From Polaribacter sejongensis (GTDB taxonomy: Bacteria; Bacteroidota; Bacteroidia; Flavobacteriales; Flavobacteriaceae): a DNA stretch of 64,000 nucleotides. Below, one piece after another: positions 1 through 8,921 of this stretch (its first letter is position 1; the number at the start of each line of letters is the position of its first letter). The translations under genes and the position numbers were made by a program. Where the stretch lies: assembly GCF_038024065.1 (NCBI RefSeq), contig NZ_CP150667.1:2859501-2923500 (forward strand), in the 5' to 3' direction. The notes beneath the pieces are model-generated. The model saw nothing but the letters and a program-made list of their open reading frames with translations, had not been told where the DNA came from and did not search any database.

Positions 1-1
1 A

Positions 2-685
2 AGACTTACAGAAGAAAGTTTTGAAGAGAAAATGAGTCAGCAAAAGATAATCTCTAGTAAGATTATTGAGAATCAAGAAAAGGAGCAAAACAGAATTGCT
101 AAAGATGTGCATGACGGAATTGGGCAAATGCTAACTGGATTAAAGTACAATTTAGAAAGCATCAATATGAATGATATTGAGAAGACCACTTTAAAAATTG
201 AACACCTAAAAGAGTTAACCACAAATATTATAAAAGGCGTTAGAACTGCTACTTTTAATTTAACTCCGCCAGAATTATCAGACCACGGAATTGTGCCTGC
301 AATTACCAAGTTAACACACGAATTAGGTAGATTGACAGGAAAAGAAATCATATTTTTTAATAAAACAGATTTTAATGAACGTTTAGATTCTTTAGTAGAA
401 ATTAATATTTATAGAATTGTACAAGAAGCAATTAATAACGCTATTAAATACGCAGATTCGTCACATATTTTAGTGTCACTTTCTCATAGTCAAAATATTT
501 TAAGTATAAATATTGATGATGATGGCCAGGGTTTTGAGCCTTCTAAAGTAAAAAAAGTTAAAAACGGTGATGGTGGCATGGGTATGACTTTTATGAAAGA
601 GCGTATTAAATATATTAATGGTCGTTTATTCTTAAATTCTGAATTAGGAGAAGGAACTAGAGTTACATTGAATATTCCTATTTAA
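2..685 (+). CDS. Sensor histidine kinase, NarX/DegS type (5' end outside window)
   Basis: The reading frame is open to the left edge, so the ATG at 32 is probably internal and the true N-terminus lies outside. What is visible is the kinase core: a HisKA_3 dimerisation box with KDVHDGIGQ (His 27 counted from the ATG at 32), then a HATPase domain with an N box ([11 protein letters not shown]), a G1 box (DDDGQGF) and a glycine-rich GGMGM segment, ending [13 protein letters not shown]. This order is typical of kinases that phosphorylate LuxR-type regulators, and such a regulator is the next gene. The sensor part is not visible, so the signal is unknown. The downstream nitrate genes make a nitrogen signal possible, which is inference only. 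Confidence 0.9.
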   Translation, partial: RLTEESFEEKMSQQKIISSKIIENQEKEQNRIAKDVHDGIGQMLTGLKYNLESINMNDIEKTTLKIEHLKELTTNIIKGVRTATFNLTPPELSDHGIVPAITKLTHELGRLTGKEIIFFNKTDFNERLDSLVEINIYRIVQEAINNAIKYADSSHILVSLSHSQNILSINIDDDGQGFEPSKVKKVKNGDGGMGMTFMKERIKYINGRLFLNSELGEGTRVTLNIPI

Positions 686-769
686 TAATCTATCTTAATC
701 TTCTTAAAGGGAAGAAAACAACGCCTTGAGTATTTTGTGTTTCAGCAAAAAAAAACAGTATTAACCAAT

Positions 770-884
770 CAGTTTGTCATTTCGACATGAGCTTTTTTTA
801 AGCGATTGAGAAATCTCACAAGAAAAGAAAACACTGTTTAGCAGCCTTATGAGATTTCTCCCAAAAGGTCGAAAAGACAAACTG
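770..884. repeat. Inverted-repeat intergenic element, copy 1
   Basis: A 115-bp element bounded by a perfect 9-bp inverted repeat (CAGTTTGTC and GACAAACTG), with a second complementary pair inside (TGAGAAATCTCA and TGAGATTTCTC). It carries no ORF and would fold into a long imperfect hairpin. Together with the next copy it fills most of the 397-bp gap between the kinase and its likely response regulator. Confidence 0.7.
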
Positions 885-898
885 TACGTAAAAATAAC

Positions 899-1007
899 CA
901 CTCAACTTGTCACTTCGAAGTATTGAGAAGTCTCATAACAGTGATAACGTAAAGTGCAGCAAACTTTATGAGGTTTCTGAGAAAAAGTCTAAAAGACAAA
1001 CTGAGTG
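899..1007. repeat. Inverted-repeat intergenic element, copy 2
   Basis: A diverged second copy of the element at 770-884, in the same orientation. Its ends are CACTCAACTTGTC and GACAAACTGAGTG, which pair with two mismatches. The inner TTGAGAAGTCTCA and TGAGGTTTCTGA segments correspond to those of copy 1. It is noncoding, and the divergence suggests an old insertion or duplication. Confidence 0.65.
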
Positions 1008-1052
1008 TAAAAACTCCACCCTATATAAATACGTAGTTTTACTTAAAAACCT

Positions 1053-1060
1053 TATTTTTG
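1053..1060 (+). promoter_or_regulatory. Candidate -7 promoter element of the response regulator gene
   Basis: TATTTTTG fits the Bacteroidota -7 consensus TANNTTTG and lies 22 nt before the ATG at 1083. No clear -33 TTTG is seen at the usual spacing. This suggests the regulator has its own promoter downstream of the two repeats. Confidence 0.45.
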
Positions 1061-1082
1061 TACGTATAAAATAGTTGCAATT

Positions 1083-1742
1083 ATGATAAATGTAGTTTTA
1101 GCAGACGACCATGTTTTGGTAAGAGATGGAATAAAAGCACTTTTAGAAGATCAAACAGGAATTACTGTAATTGATGAAGCTTCTAACGGAAAAGAAGCGC
1201 TAGAAGTTATTGCTAAAAACAAACCACACGTTCTTATTGTAGATATCCGTATGCCAGAAATGAACGGAATTGAAGTAGTTGCAGAAATTACTAAAAATAA
1301 GATTGATGTAAGAACGCTTGTTCTTTCTATGCATGATTCTGAAGAATACGTAGTAAAATCTATACAAGCAGGTGCAGATGGTTATTTATTAAAAGGAGCG
1401 AGTAAAGAGGAGTTTTTAAAAGCTGTAAATAATGTTGCAGCAGGAGATAAGTATTTTACGGGTGATGTTTCTACCATTATCATGAACAATTTTGTAAACG
1501 GAAATACTGCGACAAAAGAAGAACAAAAAACAGCAATAAAAGAACTTCCTTTTAAATTAACAAAGAGAGAAAGACAAATACTGACTTTAGTTTTAGAGTT
1601 AAAAAATAATAAAGATATTGCTGATGAACTAGCAATTAGTAAACGTACTGCAGAAGTACATCGTTTTAACTTAATGAAGAAACTAGAAGCTAAAAACCTA
1701 CAAGAATTAACCAATAAAGCGAAAGAATATCAGTTAATATAG
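1083..1742 (+). CDS. LuxR-family response regulator (NarL/FixJ type)
   Basis: A 219-residue response regulator of normal length for the family. The N-terminal receiver domain (about 1-120) begins MINVVLADDH, with the acidic pocket at Asp8-Asp9, the phospho-acceptor Asp54 in LIVDIRMPE, and a conserved Lys in GADGYLLKGA. The C-terminal LuxR helix-turn-helix (about 155-215) reads LTKRERQILTLV...NKDIADELAISKRTAEVHR. It should be phosphorylated by the HisKA_3 kinase upstream and then bind DNA. Its targets are not shown; the nitrate genes that follow are plausible, but I saw no defined binding site before them. Confidence 0.93.
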   Translation: MINVVLADDHVLVRDGIKALLEDQTGITVIDEASNGKEALEVIAKNKPHVLIVDIRMPEMNGIEVVAEITKNKIDVRTLVLSMHDSEEYVVKSIQAGADGYLLKGASKEEFLKAVNNVAAGDKYFTGDVSTIIMNNFVNGNTATKEEQKTAIKELPFKLTKRERQILTLVLELKNNKDIADELAISKRTAEVHRFNLMKKLEAKNLQELTNKAKEYQLI

Positions 1743-1771
1743 AATAAACCGCAAAGCTCGCAAAAAAAAGA

Positions 1772-1813
1772 ATCTCTGTGCATCTCTGAGTTTCTTAGCG
1801 CATCTCTGTGTAA
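1772..1813. repeat. Short direct-repeat remnant
   Basis: An AATCTCTGTGCATCTCTG segment is followed by GCGCATCTCTGTGTAAC, giving two GCATCTCTG copies 26 nt apart in noncoding sequence after the response regulator. It resembles low-complexity intergenic remnants. I see no function. Confidence 0.35.
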
Positions 1814-1823
1814 CAACTAATAC

Positions 1824-2003
1824 TTACTTTTTCGTTTGATTTTTTTTTAATTTATCAATTACAAATACACTGTATATCATAATTAGTAAGCCAAGAATCA
1901 TAGAGCTATATTGTAAAGTTCTATAATCAGCTAAAAATGTCATTCCGATTGTAGAAAGTGACATTCCTAGTACAAATAGGTTTATTCCTTTATTATTTTT
2001 CAT
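1824..2003 (-). CDS. Small hypothetical membrane protein (59 aa)
   Basis: A complete lower-strand ORF from ATG at 2003 to TAA at 1824. It begins MKNNKGINLFVLGMSLSTI and ends with a lysine-rich tail (KLKKNQTKK). Two hydrophobic stretches (about residues 8-26 and 33-50) are separated by a short polar turn (ADYRTLQYS), which predicts a two-span inner-membrane hairpin with a basic C-terminus. I do not recognise the family. The codon usage is AT-rich like its neighbours, and it is the only convincing coding sequence between the response regulator and the nitrate transporter. It is convergent with the regulator and divergent from the transporter. Confidence 0.6.
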   Translation of the reverse strand: MKNNKGINLFVLGMSLSTIGMTFLADYRTLQYSSMILGLLIMIYSVFVIDKLKKNQTKK

Positions 2004-2232
2004 CTTTGTTCCGTTTATTTACAATTGATTAGTAGTGTAATAGAACTATTTGTTACACTTTGTCTCATGATTTTTAAATGAATAGCATCATTTTATATAA
2101 TACACCTTTTTCATACCAATTATTTTTAAACCCCAATTTTATCAAATTCATAAATTCGATACTACGTAATTATTAATCTAGTAAATTTTAAATAATACGT
2201 ATTTTTTAGGTAGTTAATTAAGTATTTATACT

Positions 2233-2240
2233 TAGTTTTG
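2233..2240 (+). promoter_or_regulatory. -7 promoter element of the nitrate transporter gene; decides the start codon
   Basis: TAGTTTTG matches TANNTTTG exactly. Transcription from it would begin a few bases after 2240, so the in-frame GTG at 2240 cannot be the start and the ATG at 2261 is preferred. No good -33 TTTG is seen, so an activator may be needed. Confidence 0.55.
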
Positions 2241-2260
2241 TGTATCTAAAAATATGTATT

Positions 2261-3694
2261 ATGATAAATCTAGCTCAAGAAAAATCAACAAAATTAAGTT
2301 TATTCGACTTTAAGAATGTGGCCACTCGTACATTCTGGATTACTTCAATATCATTCTTTTTATGCTTTTTTGCATGGTTTGGTATTGTACCATTTATGCC
2401 AGATGTTGTAAAAGATTTAGGTTTAACACCAGATCAAAAATGGAACTCTATAATTTTAGCCGTTTCAGGAACCGTTTTTGCACGTTTACTTATTGGTAAA
2501 TTATGTGATAAATACGGACCAAGATTATGTTATACTTGGTTATTAATGTTAGGTGCAATTCCTGTAATTTTATGTGGATTGGTACAAACACCGACTCAAT
2601 TTTTAGTTTGTAGACTATTTATTGGTTTTATTGGTGCGTCCTTTGTAATTACACAAGTACACACTTCTTTAATGTTTGCGCCTAATATTGTAGGTACTGC
2701 AAATGCAACTTCTGCAGGTTGGGGAAATTTAGGTGGTGGAGCTAATAGATTAGGAATGCCTTTAATTGCTGCAGCAGTTGTTGCTTTTGGTGTTGCAGAT
2801 GGTGAGGCTTGGAGATATTCTATGGTAATTGCTGGTATTGTTTGTTTTGCAATGGGTATTGTATATTACTTTTTTACAACAGATACACCTAAAGGAAACT
2901 TTAGCGAGTTAAAAGAAGCTGGAGAAATGGTGGTTACTAAAAAAGACCAAGTTGGTTTTTTAGAAGTGCTAAAAGATTATAGAGTTTGGATTCTTTTTGT
3001 TGTGTATGCAGCAAGTTTTGGAATTGAATTAACAGTTTACGGTACCATGGATGATTACCTTCAAAATACCTTTCAGTTAGAAAGAGTTACAGCTGGTAAC
3101 ATTGTATTGTCATTTGCATTGATGAATATTTTTGCAAGAACTTTAGGTGGTTTCTTTGGAGATAAATTTGGGAAGTTAAAAGGCTTAAGAGGTCGTGTTT
3201 TATTCTTATCTTTCATTTTAACTTTACAGGGAGTAATGTTGATATTTTTCTCTGGAGCTACAAGTTTGGTTTTAGGAGTTGTATTGTTAATTTTGTTTAG
3301 TTTAAGTGTTCAAATGGCAGAAGGAGCAACGTTTTCTGTAGTACCATTTATCAATAAAAAAGCAATTGGTTCTGTGTCTGGTATTGTTGGAGCAGGAGGA
3401 AACGTAGGAGCATTTTTAGCAGCAATGTTATTAAAATCGAAATCTGCATTGGCAGAAAAATCAGCAATTTTATCTAGTGAAGGTTTAAGTGCAGAGGTTG
3501 TAAAAGCCGCACAGTCTGCAGCATCTTCAAGTGCAGTGTCTAGCGGATATTTACTAATTGGTTTTGTAGTTGTAATTACAGGTATTGTAGCTTTAACAAT
3601 TAAGTTTTCTACAGAAGAAGAAGGAGCAGAAAGCTTTAAACAAGATGTAGATGGTCTTCAGCCAGAATTAATACCTATAAAAGTAAAAGCTTAA
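2261..3694 (+). CDS. narK: Nitrate/nitrite transporter, MFS family
   Basis: A 477-residue major facilitator protein, beginning MINLAQEKSTKL, with about twelve hydrophobic segments. The nitrate-porter signature is visible as GWGNLGGGANRLGMP, and the loop 2-3 MFS motif as GKLCDKYGPRL. It should import nitrate across the inner membrane, possibly exchanging nitrite. The next genes encode nitrate reductase and associated electron-transfer domains, which supports an assimilatory role. The start is set at ATG 2261 because a -7 promoter element overlaps the upstream GTG at 2240. An AT-rich hairpin follows at 3694-3731. Confidence 0.9.
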   Translation: MINLAQEKSTKLSLFDFKNVATRTFWITSISFFLCFFAWFGIVPFMPDVVKDLGLTPDQKWNSIILAVSGTVFARLLIGKLCDKYGPRLCYTWLLMLGAIPVILCGLVQTPTQFLVCRLFIGFIGASFVITQVHTSLMFAPNIVGTANATSAGWGNLGGGANRLGMPLIAAAVVAFGVADGEAWRYSMVIAGIVCFAMGIVYYFFTTDTPKGNFSELKEAGEMVVTKKDQVGFLEVLKDYRVWILFVVYAASFGIELTVYGTMDDYLQNTFQLERVTAGNIVLSFALMNIFARTLGGFFGDKFGKLKGLRGRVLFLSFILTLQGVMLIFFSGATSLVLGVVLLILFSLSVQMAEGATFSVVPFINKKAIGSVSGIVGAGGNVGAFLAAMLLKSKSALAEKSAILSSEGLSAEVVKAAQSAASSSAVSSGYLLIGFVVVITGIVALTIKFSTEEEGAESFKQDVDGLQPELIPIKVKA

Positions 3695-3731
3695 ACAATA
3701 AAAACAAATTAACTAAAATGTTTTTATTGTT
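3694..3731 (+). terminator. AT-rich hairpin after the nitrate transporter
   Basis: AACAATAAAAACA pairs with TGTTTTTATTGTT across a 12-nt loop, directly after the stop codon. It may be a weak terminator or a processing site between the transporter and the reductase gene. Confidence 0.45.
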
Positions 3732-3835
3732 CATTTAAAAACTCGCTGTACTTTTAAAAGTGTATTCAGATTAATAAAATAGAATTTTGGTTCGTAAAAT
3801 TTTAATGTCGTATTTAGTATAAAATATTGGTCTAA

Positions 3836-6800
3836 ATGATTAAAAATGAAATTAAAACAACGTGTTCTTATTGTGGAGTAGGTTGTGGAATTATCGTAAA
3901 AAAAGACATTAACAACAAGGTTTTTGTTGAAGGTGATAAAGACCATCCTGTTAATAAAGGAATGTTATGTTCTAAGGGGATGAATCTTCATTACGTTGCC
4001 AATGATACTTCAGACAGAATTTTATATCCAGAAATGCGATGGTCTCGTTCGCATCCGCGTGAGCGTGTTTCTTGGGATACTGCTTTAGATAGAGCAGCCA
4101 GTGTTTTTAAATCCATTATAAAAAAACATGGTCCGGATTCAGTAGCATTTTATGTTTCTGGACAAAGTTTAACAGAAGAATATTACATAGCAAATAAGTT
4201 AACAAAAGGATTTTTAGGAACCAATAATATAGATACCAACTCACGTTTATGTATGAGTTCTGCCGTGGTTGGTTATAAGAAAACATTCGGAGAAGATAGT
4301 GTGCCAATTTCTTATGATGATATTGAATTAGCAGATTGTTTTTTAATTACAGGGGCAAATCCTGCTTGGTGTCATCCAATTTTATTCAGACGAATAGAAA
4401 AACGGAAAGAAGAAAATCCGAATGTAAAAATCATTGTAATTGATCCTCGTAAAACAGATTCTGCAAAATTTGCTGATTTGCATTTACAATTAACACCAGG
4501 AACAGATGTTGTTTTATACAATGCAATTGGTAGGTGTTTATACAAAAGTGGTTTAATTGATGAAGATTTTATCAAAAAACACACACAAGGTTTTGATGGT
4601 TACAAAGAAATAATTTTTGGAACAACTTTAAAACAAGCTTCCAAAATTTGTGGAGTTCCGGCAAAAGAAATTCAGAAAGCCGCAGAAATGATTGGTCTTG
4701 CAAAAGGGTTTATCAGCATGTGGGCAATGGGTTTAAACCAGAGTGTAATTGGTACAGACAAAAACACCTCACTCATAAACTTATCTTTAATTACTGGTCA
4801 AGTTGGTAAACCAGGTGCTGGTCCTTTTTCATTAACAGGGCAACCAAATGCAATGGGCGGACGAGAAGTTGGCGGAATGGCAAACTTGTTAGCAGTTCAT
4901 AAAGATTTAGGAAACGAAGAACACAGAAGAGAAGTTGCACAGTTTTGGGGCGTAGATAAAATATCTGCAAAACCAGGCTTAACAGCAACAGAATTGTTTG
5001 ATGCTTTAGAAAGCGGAAAAGTAAAAGCTGTTTGGATTGCGAGTACAAATCCGTTGGTGAGTATGCCAAATTCTCATCAGATAGAAAAAGCCATGGCAAA
5101 ATCTAAATTTGTGGTGGTGCAAGAAATTTCTCACAAAGCAGATACTTTAGCTTTTGCAGATTTGGTTTTACCAGCTGCTGCTTGGTTAGAGAAAGAGGGG
5201 ACCATGACCAATTCGGAACGTAGAATTTCTTATTTACCAAAAGAAATAGAAGCTCCAGGAGAAGCAAGACCAGATGTAGAAATTTTCTGTGATTTTGCAC
5301 AAAGAATGGGCTTTAGAGGTTTCGATTTTAATGGAGCAGAAGAAATTTACGACGAATATGCGTCTATGACCAAGGGAACTAATATTGATGTTTCTTTCTT
5401 AAATTATGATCGATTAAAAAACGAAGGGACTTTTCAGTGGCCTGTAAATGAATATAGAAGTAAAGGAACACCGCGTCTTTTTGAAGATAAAAAGTTTTAT
5501 ACACCATCTCAGAAAGCAATTTTTAATACACCATCTACCATAGAAAATACTTCTGTAAAAACAAACGATGAATTCCCTTTAATTTTAACCACAGGTCGTA
5601 TTAGAGATCAATGGCACACGATGACGAAGACGGGGAAGGTAGCAAGATTAAAAACACATTATCCAAAACCTGTTTTAGAAATTAATCCGGTTGATGCTTT
5701 TTTAAACAAAATTAAAGAAGGAGATATTACCGAAATAAAAAGTGCAAACGGAGTTGTTAGGGTCCGTGCTAAAATTACAGATGACATTAAAGAAGGAGTT
5801 GTTTTCTTGCCAATGCATTGGGGTAAAGTTTTAAAAAGCAATTTAAATAGAGCCAATAATTTAACCAATACACATGTAGATCCGGTTTCTAAAGAACCCG
5901 ATTTTAAGTTTACATCTGTTTCTGTATCAAAATATAAAAAACCGAAAGACAAAATTATTATTGCAGGTGCAGGAGCCGCTGCTTTTCGATTTTTACAAAA
6001 TTATAGAGATTATAACGAGGTTGATGAAATTCATGTTTTTTCTATGGAAAAGAACTTGTTTTACAACCGTGTTTTATTACCAGAATATATTACAGAAGAA
6101 CTTTCTTGGGAGCAATTATTGAAAATAAAAAACGCTGAATTAAAGAACTTAAATATAAAAATTCACCCAGAAACAATTATCAATAAAATTGATAAAGAAG
6201 CAAAAATTGTTACAGATTCTAACGGAGAAACACATTCTTTTGATAAACTAATTTTAGCAACCGGAAGTAGACCTTTCATCCCGAAGGATGTACAAATAGA
6301 ATTACCTGGTCGTTTTACCATGCGTAATAAAAGTGATGCAGACAGATTTAAAAATTACCTAGACAGTACAGGTTTACCGCCAGAAGAACAACATGTTGTA
6401 ATTGTTGGTGGAGGTTTGTTAGGTTTAGAGTTGGCAGCTGCTATGAAGCATAAGAATGTGAAAATTACAATCATTCAGCGTGCATCTCGATTAATGGAAC
6501 GTCAGTTAGATAAAATTTCTAGTAAATTATTATCTCTAAATGTACAAGAAAGAGGTATTCAAATTTATTTTGATAATGAAGTAAGTACTGTTTTTGATGA
6601 TGAAGATACGGGCGAATTAACCATCAACCTAAAATCTGGAAAATACATTACAGCAAACGCAATTGTGTATGCCATTGGTACAAGACCAAATATAGAAATT
6701 GCTAAGAATAACGGAATACTTTGCGGAAGAGGTGTAAAGGTAAATCAGCATTTACAATCTTCTCATCCAGATATTTTTGCCATCGGAGAAATAGCAGAAT

Positions 6801-7357
6801 TCAATAATAAGTTATTCGGAATTACTTCTGCAGCAGAAGAGCAAGCAGGAATTTTAGCCAACTTTATTGCTGGAGATATCAGTGAAGCTTACAAAGGTTC
6901 TGTTTTGATGAATATTTTAAAATTCAGCGATTTAAACTTGTGTAGTATTGGTGAAATTAAAGTGCCAGAAAACGATCCGAGTTACGAGGAAATTATTTTT
7001 ACAGATATTTCTAAAGGATATTATAAAAAGTGTATTGTTAAAGACGATTTATTAATTGGTGCTGTTTTAGTAGGTGATAAAAACGAATTCGCAGAGTTTA
7101 AAACCTTAATAGAAAGTAAGATTGAAATGTCTGACAAACGAGATACTTTGTTAAGAGGAGCCTCTAACGATACGCCAATGTTGGGCGAGTTGGTTTGTTC
7201 TTGTAGCCAAGTTGGATCGGGTAATATAGAAGAAGCAATTGCTGGTGGATGTTCTGATTTTACAGAATTATGTAATAAAACCGGAGCCGGTTTAGGGTGT
7301 GGAAGTTGTAAAACGGAAGTAAGAGATATTTTGAATAACGCAAAAGTAACGGTATGA
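3836..7357 (+). CDS. Fused nitrate reductase: molybdopterin catalytic domain, FAD/NAD(P)H reductase and BFD [2Fe-2S] domain
   Basis: A 1173-residue protein in three parts. Residues 1 to about 690 form a molybdopterin oxidoreductase with [4Fe-4S] ligands Cys10, Cys13, Cys17 and Cys45, a probable Mo-ligand Cys139 (NSRLCMSS), and the C-terminal molybdopterin dinucleotide-binding domain near TTGRIRDQWHTM. Residues about 703-1060 form a pyridine-nucleotide-disulfide-type reductase with an FAD motif (IIIAGAGAAAF), an NAD(P)H motif near residue 854 (VVIVGGGLLGLELAA) and DIFAIGE. Residues about 1118-1173 are a BFD-like domain with C-x-C and C-x2-C ligands. It should reduce cytoplasmic nitrate to nitrite using electrons from NAD(P)H. 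In many bacteria the catalytic and electron-transfer parts are separate proteins. The next gene overlaps the stop by 4 bp, so the two are translationally linked. No sirohaem nitrite reductase domain is present. Confidence 0.9.
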   Translation: MIKNEIKTTCSYCGVGCGIIVKKDINNKVFVEGDKDHPVNKGMLCSKGMNLHYVANDTSDRILYPEMRWSRSHPRERVSWDTALDRAASVFKSIIKKHGPDSVAFYVSGQSLTEEYYIANKLTKGFLGTNNIDTNSRLCMSSAVVGYKKTFGEDSVPISYDDIELADCFLITGANPAWCHPILFRRIEKRKEENPNVKIIVIDPRKTDSAKFADLHLQLTPGTDVVLYNAIGRCLYKSGLIDEDFIKKHTQGFDGYKEIIFGTTLKQASKICGVPAKEIQKAAEMIGLAKGFISMWAMGLNQSVIGTDKNTSLINLSLITGQVGKPGAGPFSLTGQPNAMGGREVGGMANLLAVHKDLGNEEHRREVAQFWGVDKISAKPGLTATELFDALESGKVKAVWIASTNPLVSMPNSHQIEKAMAKSKFVVVQEISHKADTLAFADLVLPAAAWLEKEGTMTNSERRISYLPKEIEAPGEARPDVEIFCDFAQRMGFRGFDFNGAEEIYDEYASMTKGTNIDVSFLNYDRLKNEGTFQWPVNEYRSKGTPRLFEDKKFYTPSQKAIFNTPSTIENTSVKTNDEFPLILTTGRIRDQWHTMTKTGKVARLKTHYPKPVLEINPVDAFLNKIKEGDITEIKSANGVVRVRAKITDDIKEGVVFLPMHWGKVLKSNLNRANNLTNTHVDPVSKEPDFKFTSVSVSKYKKPKDKIIIAGAGAAAFRFLQNYRDYNEVDEIHVFSMEKNLFYNRVLLPEYITEELSWEQLLKIKNAELKNLNIKIHPETIINKIDKEAKIVTDSNGETHSFDKLILATGSRPFIPKDVQIELPGRFTMRNKSDADRFKNYLDSTGLPPEEQHVVIVGGGLLGLELAAAMKHKNVKITIIQRASRLMERQLDKISSKLLSLNVQERGIQIYFDNEVSTVFDDEDTGELTINLKSGKYITANAIVYAIGTRPNIEIAKNNGILCGRGVKVNQHLQSSHPDIFAIGEIAEFNNKLFGITSAAEEQAGILANFIAGDISEAYKGSVLMNILKFSDLNLCSIGEIKVPENDPSYEEIIFTDISKGYYKKCIVKDDLLIGAVLVGDKNEFAEFKTLIESKIEMSDKRDTLLRGASNDTPMLGELVCSCSQVGSGNIEEAIAGGCSDFTELCNKTGAGLGCGSCKTEVRDILNNAKVTV

Positions 7358-8787
7358 GCAAGCAATTAAATAGATTGATAGTTAGAGGTGGCGTTTTATC
7401 TCCAGGAGAACTAAAATATATATGCGAATCCGTAGAAAGTTTAGGTCAAAAAACGATTTCTTTTGGGTCTCGACAAGATATTTTATTACCAAAAAAAATA
7501 AATCAAGAAGAGTTATCTCAATTTGATAAACTGCAGCTGGTAGAAGCAGATGATACGGGTACAGAAAACATTGTTTCGTCTTATGTTTGTGCAGATATTT
7601 TTCCGAGTACTTCTTGGTTAACAGGAGATCGATATTTGTATTTATTAGAACAGTTTCGATCAAAATCAAAATTAAAAATAAATTTAACAGATCCAAAACA
7701 ACGTTTAGTTCCTTTGTTTACAGGAAACATCAATTTTATAGCTTCAGAACACGAAGATTATTGGTATTTGTATGTGAGGCTTCCAGAATGGAAAAACACA
7801 CAAATGTATCCTGCTTTAATTTATAGTTGGGATTTAGATAAGGTTGAAACAGCTATAGAAAACATCTTACAAGAAGAACCAGAAACCATAGAAATGATTT
7901 TTGATTTGGTAAGTGATGCCATAGATACCAATAATAGAACGGTTGATAAACCTTTAGAAGTGCCTTTTTATCCTTTTCCTTATTTTGAAGGAATGAACAA
8001 AATTGGTATGGATAAATATTGGTTGGGTTTGTATTGGAGAAACAATAAATATGATATTTCTTTCTTAAAAGAAATGTGCGAATTGTGCTCTGAAAATAAG
8101 ATAGGAAAAATTTCTATTACACCTTGGAAATCTTTTGTAGTGAAAGGGATTCCGAAAGAATCTAAACTGGTTTGGGAGAAGTTTTTAGGCAAGCGAGGAA
8201 TCAACGTCCGCCATTCTATGTTAGAGTTAAATTGGCATATTCCGGTTGCCAATAAAGATGCTTTAAATTTAAAGAAATACTTGGTTTCTAACTTCGATCA
8301 GAATGATATTAGTACGTATGGTTTAACCTTCGGAATTACAGATTATAGTAAAGCAGCTTATTATTTTACATCTATTGTTGTCGAAAAAAATAAACAACCA
8401 GAAATGATTGGAAATTTTCAAACAAGAGATACCTATAATCTTTTGTATGCTAAGAATTTTGATCCAAATACAAGACAATATATTATGCACGTACAAGACG
8501 TGGATAAGGTAGAATTACCTGGTTTGTTAATGGAGTTAAGTCAGTTGTATTTTGATCAATTAGGTAGTGAAAAAGAAGTAGAGAAAGAGGCCGAAACTAA
8601 AAAAGAAACTACAGCGTTAGAGGTTTATCAATGTACAGATTGTTTAACAATTTATGATGAAGCTTTTGGAGATATTACACAAGATATTGCTCCAAAAACT
8701 GTTTTTAATGATCTGCCAGAAAGTTATGAATGCTCGCTTTGCGAAGCTTCAAAAAGCAGTTTTCAAAAAGTAGTTTTAGTTAAATAA
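7354..8787 (+). CDS. Nitrite/sulfite reductase-like protein with C-terminal rubredoxin domain
   Basis: A 477-residue protein overlapping the nitrate reductase stop by ATGA. The N-terminus (RLIVRGGVLSPGELKYIC...SFGSRQDILLP) resembles the ferredoxin-like half domain of nitrite/sulfite reductases, and the middle part keeps the general fold pattern. I cannot find the C-x5-C...C-x3-C ligand set for sirohaem and [4Fe-4S]. The C-terminus (about 430-477) has two rubredoxin-type pairs, CTDC and CSLC, which should bind one iron. A likely role is electron transfer to, or assembly with, the nitrate reductase. A direct nitrite reductase role is doubtful without the ligands. The confidence is for the domain calls; the function is inferred. 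Confidence 0.7.
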   Translation: MSKQLNRLIVRGGVLSPGELKYICESVESLGQKTISFGSRQDILLPKKINQEELSQFDKLQLVEADDTGTENIVSSYVCADIFPSTSWLTGDRYLYLLEQFRSKSKLKINLTDPKQRLVPLFTGNINFIASEHEDYWYLYVRLPEWKNTQMYPALIYSWDLDKVETAIENILQEEPETIEMIFDLVSDAIDTNNRTVDKPLEVPFYPFPYFEGMNKIGMDKYWLGLYWRNNKYDISFLKEMCELCSENKIGKISITPWKSFVVKGIPKESKLVWEKFLGKRGINVRHSMLELNWHIPVANKDALNLKKYLVSNFDQNDISTYGLTFGITDYSKAAYYFTSIVVEKNKQPEMIGNFQTRDTYNLLYAKNFDPNTRQYIMHVQDVDKVELPGLLMELSQLYFDQLGSEKEVEKEAETKKETTALEVYQCTDCLTIYDEAFGDITQDIAPKTVFNDLPESYECSLCEASKSSFQKVVLVK

Positions 8788-8921
8788 AAACGCATTAAAA
8801 AATTTAAAATATTCTTTTATGCTAGCCATAAATATGACATTTATCACAAAAAAGATGTTTTAGTCTTTTTATATTACACCTTAAATAAAAAATAAAATCA
8901 GAACTTAAAATAGAATTAAAA

